Source of the DNA: an uncultured Eubacterium sp.
GTDB taxonomy: Bacteria; Bacillota; Clostridia; Lachnospirales; Lachnospiraceae
NCBI GenBank assembly: GCA_905236295.1
Contig: CAJOQF010000036.1
Span: 1 to 15,785 of the forward strand
Direction: 5' to 3'
DNA: 15,785 nucleotides
Shown: positions 7,633 through 14,889 of the stretch, piece by piece
How the letters are laid out: each line of letters begins with the position of its first letter
Position numbering within the stretch: position 1 is the first letter of the stretch
Notes under the pieces: generated by a model
What the model was told of the DNA's origin: nothing
Database searches by the model: none
What the model saw: the letters and a program-made list of their open reading frames with translations, nothing else
Position numbers and translations under genes: made by a program

Positions 7633-9033
7633 TTGAAGACATTATATTTGGACTGCGGAATGGGAGTAGCGGGAGATATGCTTTTTGGAGCTCTTCTTGA
7701 ACTCCATCCCAACAAGGATGACTTTATAGACAGATTTAAGCGACTTAATATACCTCATGTGGAGGTGAGCGCCCAAAAGCGTGAGACCTGCGGAATTGTA
7801 GGTACTCATGTGAGCGTAAAGGTTGACGGAGTTGAGGAACACAGTCATGACCATCATCATGACCACGAGCACCATCACGACCACGACCATGACCATCATC
7901 ACGGACATACGCATTCACATCACAGTATGAAGGATGTTGAAGATATCATAAACGGACTTGGGCTTACAACTGCTGTGACAAACAAGGTTTTAACGGTTTA
8001 CAAGGAGATCGCGAAGGCGGAGAGCACAGTTCACGGCAAGGAGCTTAGCGAGATACATTTCCATGAAGTCGGAATGATGGATGCAATTGCGGATGTCACC
8101 GGAGTTTGCATGCTCTTTGACGAGATTGGTGCAGATCGCGTGGTTGTTTCACCGGTAAACACCGGATTTGGAAAGGTTCACTGCGCACACGGTATTCTTC
8201 CGGTGCCGGCACCGGCGACAGCGCTTCTCTTAAAGGGGATCCCGGTCTATGCGGGAGAGTTTGAGGGAGAGCTCACCACTCCGACGGGAGCCGCGCTTAT
8301 CAGAATTTTTGCGGATGAGTTTGGAAATCAGCCGCAGATGGCTATCGATTCGATCGGATACGGACTCGGCACAAAGGAATTCGGTGCCGCAAATGCTGTC
8401 CGCGCAATACTCGGAGAAGATATGTCCGGAATCAGCAAGGAGAAGGTGAAAGCTCTGCTCTCAAGCGCATTGCACGACGAGAAGAGACTTCACCCGGTTC
8501 CGTTCAGGAAAGGCGAAGTCGCTTTGAAGGTTGACGCTCCGGCAAGATCACAAAAGGGCGAGGTCGGAGATACGAAGGATTATCCTTCGTCAGAGTACGA
8601 GGATGTGATCGTAGAGTTCAGAAGTTGTATAGACGACATGACGGCGGAAGAAATAGGCTACGCGACGGAACTTCTTATGGATGAGGGTGCACTCGATGTC
8701 TATGTGACTCCTATCGGAATGAAGAAGAACCGCCCGGGTATTCTTCTCACGATTCTGGCAAAGAAGGAAGATGAGATAAAATTCAGAAACCTCATTTTCA
8801 AATATACGACCACTATCGGGGTCAGAGTTTGTGAGACCAAGAGATACAAGCTCTTGCGCAGAGAGTCTACATGGGAGACTCCGTTTGGTGAGATAAGAGT
8901 CAAGGAGAGCGGAGGCTTTGGAGTTAAGCGCCGAAAGCTTGAATATGAGGATATCAAAAAGATCGCTGAGAGCGCAGGAATGTCAGTGGGCGATATTAGG
9001 GATATTATAGGCACAGATGGCGAAGAAGAGTAA
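7633..9033 (+). CDS. larC: Nickel-pincer cofactor biosynthesis protein LarC
   Basis: LarC inserts nickel into the thiolated pyridinium bis-thiocarboxylic acid mononucleotide to finish the nickel-pincer cofactor of lactate racemase and related epimerases. The N-terminus MKTLYLDCGMGVAGDM is typical. Residues 70-97 hold 18 histidines in 28 positions, a likely metal store. The core has IHFHEVGMMDAIADV and TTPTGAALIR; the C-terminal domain has IDDMTAEEIGYA and GMKKNRPG. In Lactobacillus plantarum the two halves are joined by programmed frameshifting; here they share one frame, linked by about 60 extra residues (262-321). The start is TTG 7633, nine bases after AAAGGAG (7617-7623); TTG 7624 touches that site. 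The end overlaps the next gene by 17 bases. larA, larB and larE are not in the window. Confidence 0.93.
   Translation: MKTLYLDCGMGVAGDMLFGALLELHPNKDDFIDRFKRLNIPHVEVSAQKRETCGIVGTHVSVKVDGVEEHSHDHHHDHEHHHDHDHDHHHGHTHSHHSMKDVEDIINGLGLTTAVTNKVLTVYKEIAKAESTVHGKELSEIHFHEVGMMDAIADVTGVCMLFDEIGADRVVVSPVNTGFGKVHCAHGILPVPAPATALLLKGIPVYAGEFEGELTTPTGAALIRIFADEFGNQPQMAIDSIGYGLGTKEFGAANAVRAILGEDMSGISKEKVKALLSSALHDEKRLHPVPFRKGEVALKVDAPARSQKGEVGDTKDYPSSEYEDVIVEFRSCIDDMTAEEIGYATELLMDEGALDVYVTPIGMKKNRPGILLTILAKKEDEIKFRNLIFKYTTTIGVRVCETKRYKLLRRESTWETPFGEIRVKESGGFGVKRRKLEYEDIKKIAESAGMSVGDIRDIIGTDGEEE
8572..8590 (+). repeat. Perfect 19-bp palindrome inside the larC linker
   Basis: ACGAAGGAT and ATCCTTCGT are exact inverted copies around a single central T. 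As RNA it would fold to an 8-bp stem with a 3-base loop. It lies within codons for DTKDYPSS (about residues 313-320), in the linker between the LarC1-like and LarC2-like domains. Confidence 0.6.
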
Positions 9034-10987
9034 AAAGAGGCGCAAAAAACATATTGGATTAAAGATACAGATTGTCATAATCTGCATAGTGCTTGCGGGG
9101 CTTGCGTATTACTATCTGGGCGGATACGGCAAACAGGTGGCAAGCATGCATCAGGAGGCGGTTGAGTTTGTCAAGAATTCAAATGAGGACACTTTCAAGA
9201 GTTCCCTGACTAGTGAAGTCTACGACGACAACGGAAACTGTATAGCGAGGCTGTCGGGCGAGAAGAACAGCTATTATGTAAAGATAGAGGATATTCCGAT
9301 AGAGGTTAAGAGTGCGATGATAAGCACCGAGGACAAAAAGTTTTACTCTCATGGAGGAATTGATTACAAGGCGATAGCCAGAGCCGTGATCGCAATGATA
9401 AAAAACGGCGAGGTTACTCAGGGTGGAAGTACGATCACCCAGCAGCTTGCAAGGAATGTATTTCTCGACAACAGCAAGACGTGGCAGAGAAAGCTCGAAG
9501 AGATCTTTATCGCAAAAGAGCTTGAAAAGAAATATTCAAAGGACGAGATACTGGAGTTTTACCTGAACAATATTTATTTCGCAAACGGATACTATGGCAT
9601 TGAGGCGGCATCACTGGGATATTTTTCGAAGGATGTCGAGTATCTGACGCTGTCGGAGATCGCATATCTTTGCGCCATACCTAACAATCCGACGACCTAC
9701 GATCCGGTGACAAATCCAAAGAACACCGAGAGACGAAGGAATCTTATTCTTGAAAACATGGCGAACGACAACTGGATCACCCATGCCGAGATGATCGCAG
9801 CAAAGGAAGAGGAGATCGAGTTAAAGCGGCCGAAGAAGAAATTCAACAACTATGCCGAGACATTTATCTACTACTGCGCGACACGCAGGCTTATGGAGCT
9901 TGACGGCTTTGTCTTCAAATACAGTTTTGAAAATGACGAGGAAAAAGAAGAGTACGATAACGAGTACAGTGAGAAGTATTCGGAGATGTCGAAGCGGTTG
10001 TATACCGGAGGATATCGCATTTACACCAGCATAGATCTGTCCATGCAGAAGGATCTTCAAAACAGCATAGACGATTCGCTCGACTCATTTACGGAAAAGA
10101 ATGATGAGGGAGTATACGAGCTTCAGGGTGCGGGTGTTTGCATTGACAACTCAAACGGTATGGTGAGGGCTATCGTCGGAGGAAGAAAGCAGGAATATGA
10201 AGGCTATACCCTAAACCGCGCGTTCCAAAGCTTCAGACAGCCGGGAAGCTCGATAAAACCGCTTATCGTATACACGCCGAGCCTCGAGAGGGGCTACACG
10301 CCGGATACGATCGTCCATGACGGATACATAGAGGACGGACCGGAGAACTCCAACGGCACTTACAGCGGAGACATCACGCTTCGCACAGCGCTTATGTGGT
10401 CAAAAAATACGATTGCATGGCAGCTATTTGATGAGCTCACTCCGGAGGTTGGCTTAAATTATCTGTTAAATATGGAGTTTTCAAAGATAGACAAGGAGGA
10501 TTATCGTCTTCCGGCGGCGCTTGGAGGATTTACAAACGGTGTGTCTCCGCTTGAGATGACAAGCGCGTACGCAGCCATTGAAAACGACGGAATATTCAGG
10601 GAACCGGACTGTATCAGAAGGATTGAGACATCCGATGGCGAGGAGCTGTTTTCATACGATGGAAGCGGAAAGGAAGTATATAAGAAGAATGCTTCAAGAA
10701 TGATGACAAGCATGCTTGAAAGTGTTATATTGGACGGAACAGGACAGGATATGGAATTGTACGGAATTCCTGCGGCGGGCAAGACCGGTACGACCAACGA
10801 CAACAAGGATGGTTGGTTTGTCGGATTTACGCGTCACTACACTACGGGAGTATGGGTCGGTTACGATATGCCGAGAGAACTTCCGGGTCTGCAGGGCAGC
10901 ACATATCCGGGCAGCATTTGGAAAGATTTTATGCTCAAAGAGAATAAAGACTTAAAGGTGGTTGATTTTTTAGATTATAGTGAATGA
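9017..10987 (+). CDS. Class A penicillin-binding protein (PBP1A-type glycosyltransferase/transpeptidase)
   Basis: This bifunctional enzyme polymerises lipid II glycan strands and cross-links peptidoglycan. A basic cytoplasmic tail is followed by one membrane segment (about residues 14-34), then the GT51 domain with [12 protein letters not shown] (catalytic Glu105) and [12 protein letters not shown] (136-147). The transpeptidase domain has SSIK (nucleophile Ser411), SKN (462-464) and KTGT (589-592), all intact. At 656 residues it is compact and lacks a long C-terminal tail. ATG 9017 overlaps the end of larC by 17 bases, with a weak AGG about six bases upstream, suggesting translational coupling. 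The chemoreceptor gene follows 17 bases after the stop. Confidence 0.96.
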   Translation: MAKKSKKRRKKHIGLKIQIVIICIVLAGLAYYYLGGYGKQVASMHQEAVEFVKNSNEDTFKSSLTSEVYDDNGNCIARLSGEKNSYYVKIEDIPIEVKSAMISTEDKKFYSHGGIDYKAIARAVIAMIKNGEVTQGGSTITQQLARNVFLDNSKTWQRKLEEIFIAKELEKKYSKDEILEFYLNNIYFANGYYGIEAASLGYFSKDVEYLTLSEIAYLCAIPNNPTTYDPVTNPKNTERRRNLILENMANDNWITHAEMIAAKEEEIELKRPKKKFNNYAETFIYYCATRRLMELDGFVFKYSFENDEEKEEYDNEYSEKYSEMSKRLYTGGYRIYTSIDLSMQKDLQNSIDDSLDSFTEKNDEGVYELQGAGVCIDNSNGMVRAIVGGRKQEYEGYTLNRAFQSFRQPGSSIKPLIVYTPSLERGYTPDTIVHDGYIEDGPENSNGTYSGDITLRTALMWSKNTIAWQLFDELTPEVGLNYLLNMEFSKIDKEDYRLPAALGGFTNGVSPLEMTSAYAAIENDGIFREPDCIRRIETSDGEELFSYDGSGKEVYKKNASRMMTSMLESVILDGTGQDMELYGIPAAGKTGTTNDNKDGWFVGFTRHYTTGVWVGYDMPRELPGLQGSTYPGSIWKDFMLKENKDLKVVDFLDYSE

Positions 10988-11004
10988 TTATGGAGGTACA
11001 TCCG

Positions 11005-12000
11005 ATGGGTATTTTTTTCGGATCAAAGACACAGACGGCAGCTGTGGAAAATGAGAACGCAAAGAATGAGGAGCTGATCAGAAACCTTGTTGAGAACACA
11101 CGTGAGGTGCTGGTCAAACACAAGGCAACAAAGCAGTACATGGACAGCATAGCTGAGAGTGTGGCAAGTGTTGATGATGCACTTGAGGGTATTGAACAGA
11201 GCACGGCATCCACGACAGATGCGGTTCTCAGACAGAATGAGATGACAAATTCTATCCAGACCAAGATTGATGATGCTACCGGCAAGATTCATGAAATAGT
11301 TGAGATAGCATCCAGCTCCAGTGATTCGGTCAATGAGGGCTCAAAGATAGTTGAAAAACTAAACAGCAAGTCCCAGATGGTCATCAACATGGGAAATGAG
11401 ATGAGGGATGCAGCAGCCCAGTTAAAAGAAAAATCTAACGAAGCCAAGGGGATCACAGACATAATCTTAAATATTTCCGCACAGACCAATCTGTTGGCAT
11501 TGAACGCTTCGATAGAGGCAGCCAGAGCCGGTGAGGCCGGCAAGGGATTTGCGGTGGTCGCTGACGAGATACGCGAGCTTGCGGATCAGACCAAGCAGGC
11601 TACGGAGAGCATTACCCAGATCCTCGACACACTTGTAAAGGAGGCCGAGGGTGTTTCTGAGAGAGTGGAGAGCAGTGTTGCTACAAATGTTGAGCAAAGC
11701 GAGTTTATAGCTGAGACCAGCGAGCATTTTATGGAGATCAAGGAGCACATCGACAAGCTCGATGAAAACATTGAGTCCGTAAACGGACTGATGGATGATA
11801 TACAGACCTCCAACAACGAGATAATGGGAAGTGTGGAGATCCTCTCTGCTTCCAGTGAGGAGGTATCGGCCAGCACTTCCGACGCAAAGGGATTGTCCGG
11901 GCGATGCGTGGAAGTTGTGGCAACTTTTGACGGACAGATGCGCATAATCGAGCAGGCGTTGTCAAAACTTGCCGAGTCGGCAGATGTTGGAGAAGACTAA
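11005..12000 (+). CDS. Soluble methyl-accepting chemotaxis-type signalling protein
   Basis: The protein is almost entirely coiled coil, with the conserved MCP hairpin tip at about residues 147-185 ([20 protein letters not shown], then [13 protein letters not shown]). This tip contacts CheA and CheW in known receptors. There is no membrane segment and no recognisable sensor domain such as PAS, HAMP or Cache; the first 60 residues are helical only. It is therefore probably a cytoplasmic receptor or a receptor-like scaffold. ATG 11005 is preferred because GGAGG (10992-10996) is eight bases upstream; ATG 10984 overlaps the previous stop but has no good ribosome site. No chemotaxis or flagellar genes are nearby, and linkage to a cell-wall synthase is unusual. 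No clear terminator follows. Confidence 0.9.
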   Translation: MGIFFGSKTQTAAVENENAKNEELIRNLVENTREVLVKHKATKQYMDSIAESVASVDDALEGIEQSTASTTDAVLRQNEMTNSIQTKIDDATGKIHEIVEIASSSSDSVNEGSKIVEKLNSKSQMVINMGNEMRDAAAQLKEKSNEAKGITDIILNISAQTNLLALNASIEAARAGEAGKGFAVVADEIRELADQTKQATESITQILDTLVKEAEGVSERVESSVATNVEQSEFIAETSEHFMEIKEHIDKLDENIESVNGLMDDIQTSNNEIMGSVEILSASSEEVSASTSDAKGLSGRCVEVVATFDGQMRIIEQALSKLAESADVGED

Positions 12001-12066
12001 ATCATTGTCAGCTCCAACAGGGGATAAAACAAAAGACAAAAAACTAAACGCAATTATAAAAAGTGC

Positions 12067-12095
12067 TGGACAAAGAGTTATGTTTGTGATAATAT
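12067..12095 (+). promoter_or_regulatory. Promoter of tRNA-Pro
   Basis: TGGACA at 12067-12072 (5 of 6 to the -35 consensus) and TAATAT at 12090-12095 lie 17 bases apart. GATAAT at 12088-12093 is an overlapping alternative -10 with 15-base spacing. Initiation would fall near 12102, giving a leader of about 18 bases before the mature tRNA. Confidence 0.6.
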
Positions 12096-12119
12096 ATAGG
12101 AGTTGTTTAGCACAGCTGA

Positions 12120-12193
12120 CGATGCGTGGCTCAGTTTGGTAGAGCGCTGCGTTCGGGACGCAGAGGCCGCAGGTTCGAATCCTGTCGCATCGA
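12120..12193 (+). tRNA. tRNA-Pro, anticodon CGG
   Basis: A full cloverleaf can be drawn: acceptor CGATGCG (12120-12126) with CGCATCG (12186-12192), D arm GCTC/GAGC, anticodon stem CTGCG/CGCAG with loop TTCGGGA giving anticodon CGG (reads CCG), a five-base variable region, and T arm GCAGG/CCTGT with loop TTCGAAT. A73 is the discriminator. The C1-G72 pair is typical of bacterial tRNA-Pro. CCA is not encoded, so a CCA-adding enzyme must finish it. An integrase remnant lies 118 bases downstream, which fits use of this gene as an integration site. Confidence 0.97.
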
Positions 12194-12203
12194 CGATTGT
12201 AAG

Positions 12204-12248
12204 ATCCCCGGAATGCCTGAAAATAAGGCGTTTCGGGGATTTCTTTTT
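12204..12248 (+). terminator. Rho-independent terminator after tRNA-Pro
   Basis: ATCCCCGGAATGCC (12204-12217) pairs with GGCGTTTCGGGGAT (12227-12240) over 14 bp with two G-T wobbles and a 9-base A-rich loop, followed by TTCTTTTT (12241-12248). It lies 10 bases after the tRNA and, if an element inserted at the tRNA 3' end, might be element-derived or a restored host terminator. Confidence 0.9.
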
Positions 12249-12282
12249 ATTATCTTTATCATTGCATTTGGCGGGGGAAATG

Positions 12283-12304
12283 AAAATTGTCCAAAAATTG
12301 TCCA
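12283..12304. repeat. Two tandem copies of an 11-bp repeat, possible integrase arm-type sites
   Basis: AAAATTGTCCA occurs at 12283-12293 and again, identical, at 12294-12304. The pair lies between the tRNA terminator and the 3' end of the integrase remnant. Tyrosine integrases often bind short direct repeats (arm sites) close to their attachment site, which suggests this role, but the link is inference. Confidence 0.5.
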
Positions 12305-12310
12305 ATATTT

Positions 12311-13055
12311 TTATGTCTTAAACAGGCTGCTTATTTGTTCCGAAGCACTTTGCATATCGTTTCCTGCGCGGTTGTCCTGATGACGAATGTAATGTGCGTA
12401 GATATCCAGAGTCGTTTTTATATCTTCGTGCCCCAGCCAGTACTGAATCTTTTTGATATCCCATCCTTTGTCAATCAGAATCGAAGCGCAGGTATGGCGC
12501 AGCTTGTGCAAGGTGATTTCAGGGCGTCCGAATGCATTCATAGCGGATCGAAACTGTCTCGTGATATTATTCGGATCATACAGATGTCCATCTTCCCAAC
12601 AGAATACATATCCATCGGTATTTTGATATTCGTTCCCAAAAAATCGCGATCTGACTTCTGCTGAATGCGAATCTGATTCAGACAGTCGATTGCTGTAGGA
12701 AAAAGATCCAGTTCTCTTTTGCTTTCTACGGTCTTGACAGAATCACTGGCGATTGTGCTGTAAACTCGAACCACAGTGTGCTGAATCGTAATGTAACCGA
12801 TATCCTCATTGATCGCATCCCACTTCAGCCCCAAAATTTCTGAGCGGCGAAGCCCATAATACGATCCAAAGAAAGCCATTGGTAATAAGCGTGGAAAATG
12901 ATCGGCAAGAAAATTCATTAACTCCGCAAGTTCGTCTTCGGTAAGAAAAAGATACTGTTCCTTATATCGATTATTGGCTTTTTTGCCAACAGGGATATCT
13001 GATACCGGGTTTGCCTGTATTAAACCGTCAATGCGCGCCTGGGTTATGGTGCAGG
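12311..13055 (-). pseudogene. Tyrosine recombinase (phage/ICE-type integrase), N-terminally truncated and frameshifted
   Basis: Read from right to left, the frame from about 13055 encodes ITQARIDGLIQANPVSD, then the catalytic domain with FGSYYGLRRSEILGLKW (Arg I) and a Lys-bearing segment near VESKRELDLFP. At 12637-12643 the frame must shift by -1, after which GNEYQNTDGYVFCWEDG continues to HKLRHTCAS (HxxR), LGHED and the Tyr in DIYAHY, ending at TAA 12311. All catalytic residues exist but are split over two frames. The arm-binding and most of the core-binding domain are gone: right of about 13055 the minus-strand frame is only antisense of a glycyl radical enzyme fragment. Full relatives are roughly 350-400 residues; about 245 remain. 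It likely mobilised an element at the neighbouring tRNA-Pro. Confidence 0.88.
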
Positions 13056-13836
13056 CACAAGGATCGGTGCTGAGAGCGGCGATCCGCTGACCTTTGAGAC
13101 CTATGAAGAATTCTATGAAGCATTCATGCGTCAATACAAATACCAGATTAATCTGTGCCATGAGCATATGCTGGTCGCAGAGAGACTGCTGGCAGAAGAA
13201 CATCAGATGCCGCTCTTTACGATCCTTTCGACCAATGCAGTCGAGAAGGGAATCGACGTATTAAACGGCGGCGCGATGTTAAACTCCGGTCCGCACTACA
13301 TGCTCTCAGGTGTTGCGGATATGGGAGACTCCCTTGCGGCAGTCAAGAAGCTGGTATACGATGATAAAGTGATCACGATGAAGCAGCTCCTGGATGCAGT
13401 TGCTGCAGACTTTGAAGGCTATGAGGACATCAGGGCTCTTTGCCAGAAGGCGCCGAAGTACGGCAATGACATCGACTATGTCGATCAGATCACATCCAAG
13501 GCACTGCAGGATTGCGTGAAATGCTGGAGAGCAGGGAACTATTCCTCTGCAGGCGTACAGCCGACCCAGACCAATGTCGCGATGGGTGCACAGTGCTGGG
13601 CACTGCCAAACGGCAGAAAGGCATTGACACCGTTAGCGGATACCCTTTCCGCAGAGCAGCACTTGGATGTGAACGGACCGCTGGCAGCGCTTCGTTCCTA
13701 CGGCAAGATCAATCACAACGCCTGCACGAACGGAACGATCCTGAACATGTGGATCAGCAAGGGCGATCTGGTCGTAAACGAGGGAGGTAAATCAAGAGAA
13801 AGAAAACACTTCAAAAACCGAAAATGCTGCGTGTAA
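13045..13836 (+). pseudogene. Internal fragment of a glycyl radical enzyme (pyruvate formate-lyase-like)
   Basis: The frame is open from 13024 (after TAA 13021-13023), and similarity to the PFL/diol-dehydratase-like superfamily starts near TRIGAESGDPLTFETYEE (about 13057). It continues through VLNGGAMLNSGPHYMLSGVAD, DSLAAVKKLVYDD, RAGNYSSAGVQPTQTN and ALPNGRKALTPLADTLS to ACTNGTILNMWISKGDLVV. After VVNEGG (about 13785) the sequence turns into a short basic tail and stops. Family members have about 780-850 residues; the part with the catalytic Cys lies upstream of this fragment and the C-terminal glycyl radical motif (RVxGYS) downstream, and both are absent. It cannot be an active enzyme. No start codon with a ribosome site fits. 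The parent subclass cannot be named, and the activating enzyme is not in the window. Confidence 0.87.
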
Positions 13837-14036
13837 CTACTGTAATCCAACTTGATTATGCAAAATCAGGTTTGTTAAAGTGCTGATTTCTGCTAAATCG
13901 GCATGGTTCATTACGCCCTTTTTGCTGATGTTATCCATTTTCGGACTGGTATCAAATAATTTCTACAACATATTCAAGATGCAAAGGCACTTTGTGGAAG
14001 CACCTGCTGGATGGATGCGTTTTAAGTTGACCCTAA
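13837..14036 (+). other. Degenerate stretch, possible remnant of a membrane protein
   Basis: This part of the gap between the glycyl radical enzyme fragment and the TetR gene has no intact gene. A reading frame from 13880 starts with a hydrophobic run (AWFITPFLLMLSIFGLV, about residues 9-25) that could be one membrane helix, but then passes straight into sequence with no protein character. I see no ribosome site and recognise no family. It could be chance, or a transporter scrap left by the rearrangement that truncated the neighbours. Confidence 0.3.
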
Positions 14037-14042
14037 TATGCC

Positions 14043-14067
14043 CACATTGGTGTCAGGCACCAACGTG
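14043..14067. repeat. REP-like imperfect palindrome
   Basis: CACATTGGTG (14043-14052) and CACCAACGTG (14058-14067) form a 10-bp stem with one A-C mismatch around the loop TCAGG. The core TTGGTGTCAGGCACCAA resembles small palindromes that recur in many bacterial genomes and are sometimes linked to REP-associated tyrosine transposases; I make that comparison from memory. No T tract follows, so it is not a terminator. It sits at the boundary between two gene remnants. Confidence 0.55.
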
Positions 14068-14195
14068 TCTTACATGGAAATCTGCCAGCAGAGGAAATGT
14101 ATACTTCTATGGGATTTCGATATGTTGACACGATTAAGCTGTTTTATGAATGTACAGGATGGGCTGACTTTGAATTGTATGAGTATTTAATTTAG
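14064..14195 (+). pseudogene. C-terminal remnant of a probable GNAT acetyltransferase
   Basis: One frame reads RVLHGNLPAEEMYTSMGF, then RYVDTIKLFYECTGWADFEL, and ends YEYLI-TAG at 14193-14195. The pattern N-x-P-A-E-x-x-Y-x-x-x-G-F-R is the usual acetyl-CoA-side end of GNAT N-acetyltransferases (last strand and helix), and the following tail resembles extensions seen in that family. About 120 residues that should precede it, including the Q/R-x-x-G-x-G/A motif, are missing; the frame is closed at 14034 and runs through the REP-like hairpin. ATG 14097 could start a 32-residue peptide but this is unlikely to be functional. Confidence 0.5.
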
Positions 14196-14230
14196 TATAT
14201 TATGATTAAGAGTTACTTGTAATTTGTTAT

Positions 14231-14251
14231 GTCGCTAATACTTTTGGCGAC
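14231..14251. promoter_or_regulatory. 21-bp imperfect palindrome, candidate operator of the TetR regulator
   Basis: The 21-base site has arms GTCGC (14231-14235) and GCGAC (14247-14251) and pairs at 16 of 20 non-central positions. It lies 44 bases before the tetR-type start, the usual place for a self-regulatory operator. A possible promoter just upstream is TTGTAT (14175-14180) with TATATT (14196-14201), spaced 15 bases; it is weak. I find no second copy in front of the downstream hydrolase gene. Confidence 0.45.
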
Positions 14252-14295
14252 CAAATCATTTAGATCGAAACAGGGTATAATTTTCAGGAGATATT

Positions 14296-14865
14296 ATGGC
14301 GACACATAAGGAAGTTGCAAGGTCCATACAGGAAACATTCTTAAAACTCTACGAAAAGCAGGAGATTCATACCATTACCGTGAAAGCACTTTGTGCGGAA
14401 CTTGGAATTGCAAGAACATCTTTTTACAATTACTATTCTGATATTTATGAAGTACTGGAATCAATTGAAGACGAGATTATTTTTGAACTCAAATATATGA
14501 ACAGGAATTTTTACCGCCAGAATTTTCTTGACTGTAAAAAAGAGGATTTCAGTTTTTTCAATCCGACGTTGCAGTATATAAGGGATCATGCGTTCTGGTT
14601 TCGCGTTCTGATGAATAAAAGTCAGAGCGGACAATTTGTTTATAAGTGGAAAAAAATTATCAAAGAAGATTTTTCGGACAAATATCACGAGGACGGGATT
14701 GTGCTTGAAAATGAGGAGATGGTTCTGGAGATGATTTCCTCAGGATGTATGGGTGTTTATACTTACTGGGTCAACAACCTGAATGCTGTATCTATGCAGA
14801 CGGTTATACAGGAAGCGTTATATTATTTGTGCCAACATTTTATTATTGATTTTCAAAAAAGCTGA
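14296..14865 (+). CDS. TetR/AcrR-family transcriptional regulator
   Basis: The N-terminal 60 residues form a TetR-type DNA-binding domain: helix-turn-helix around residues 26-47 (TITVKALCAELGIARTSFYNYY). The remaining 130 residues are helical and resemble the ligand domain seen in many Clostridia regulators, with no recognisable ligand motif. At 189 residues it is full length. ATG 14296 follows AGGAG (14286-14290) by five bases. It is followed on the same strand, after 159 bases, by the PhlG-like hydrolase, so it probably represses that gene, itself, or both in answer to an aromatic substrate; this is inference from position. The surroundings look more AT-rich by eye than the operons left of the tRNA, suggesting acquisition. 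Confidence 0.92.
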   Translation: MATHKEVARSIQETFLKLYEKQEIHTITVKALCAELGIARTSFYNYYSDIYEVLESIEDEIIFELKYMNRNFYRQNFLDCKKEDFSFFNPTLQYIRDHAFWFRVLMNKSQSGQFVYKWKKIIKEDFSDKYHEDGIVLENEEMVLEMISSGCMGVYTYWVNNLNAVSMQTVIQEALYYLCQHFIIDFQKS

Positions 14866-14889
14866 AGATTTCATAATGATGAGCTTTTT
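14856..14889 (+). terminator. Weak hairpin with T tract at the end of the TetR gene
   Basis: AAAAAGCT (14856-14863, overlapping the last codons) pairs with AGCTTTTT (14882-14889) across an 18-base loop. The stem is mostly A-T and the loop is large, so termination would be partial at best. Confidence 0.3.

Noticed and set aside
7837..7924. CAT/CAC-rich run in larC as a tandem repeat or CRISPR-like array
   Set aside because: It is the in-frame codon run for the His-rich segment of LarC, with no fixed repeat unit or spacers.
10984..11004. ATG 10984 as start of the chemoreceptor (overlap with the PBP stop)
   Set aside because: The GGAGG at 10992-10996 lies downstream of it and is ideally spaced for ATG 11005.
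13056..13203. N-terminal 50 residues of a minus-strand 221-residue integrase reading frame
   Set aside because: They are the antisense of a well supported glycyl radical enzyme fragment and show no integrase similarity; the apparent start is an artefact of the junction.
14276..14281. Perfect TATAAT just before the TetR gene
   Set aside because: No -35 lies 16-18 bases upstream, and transcription from it would start near 14288, inside the ribosome binding site at 14286-14290.
12194..14300. Second copy of the tRNA-Pro 3' end as a distal attachment site
   Set aside because: I looked for TTCGAATCC and CGCATCG-type matches after the tRNA and saw none; the other end is probably outside the window or deleted.
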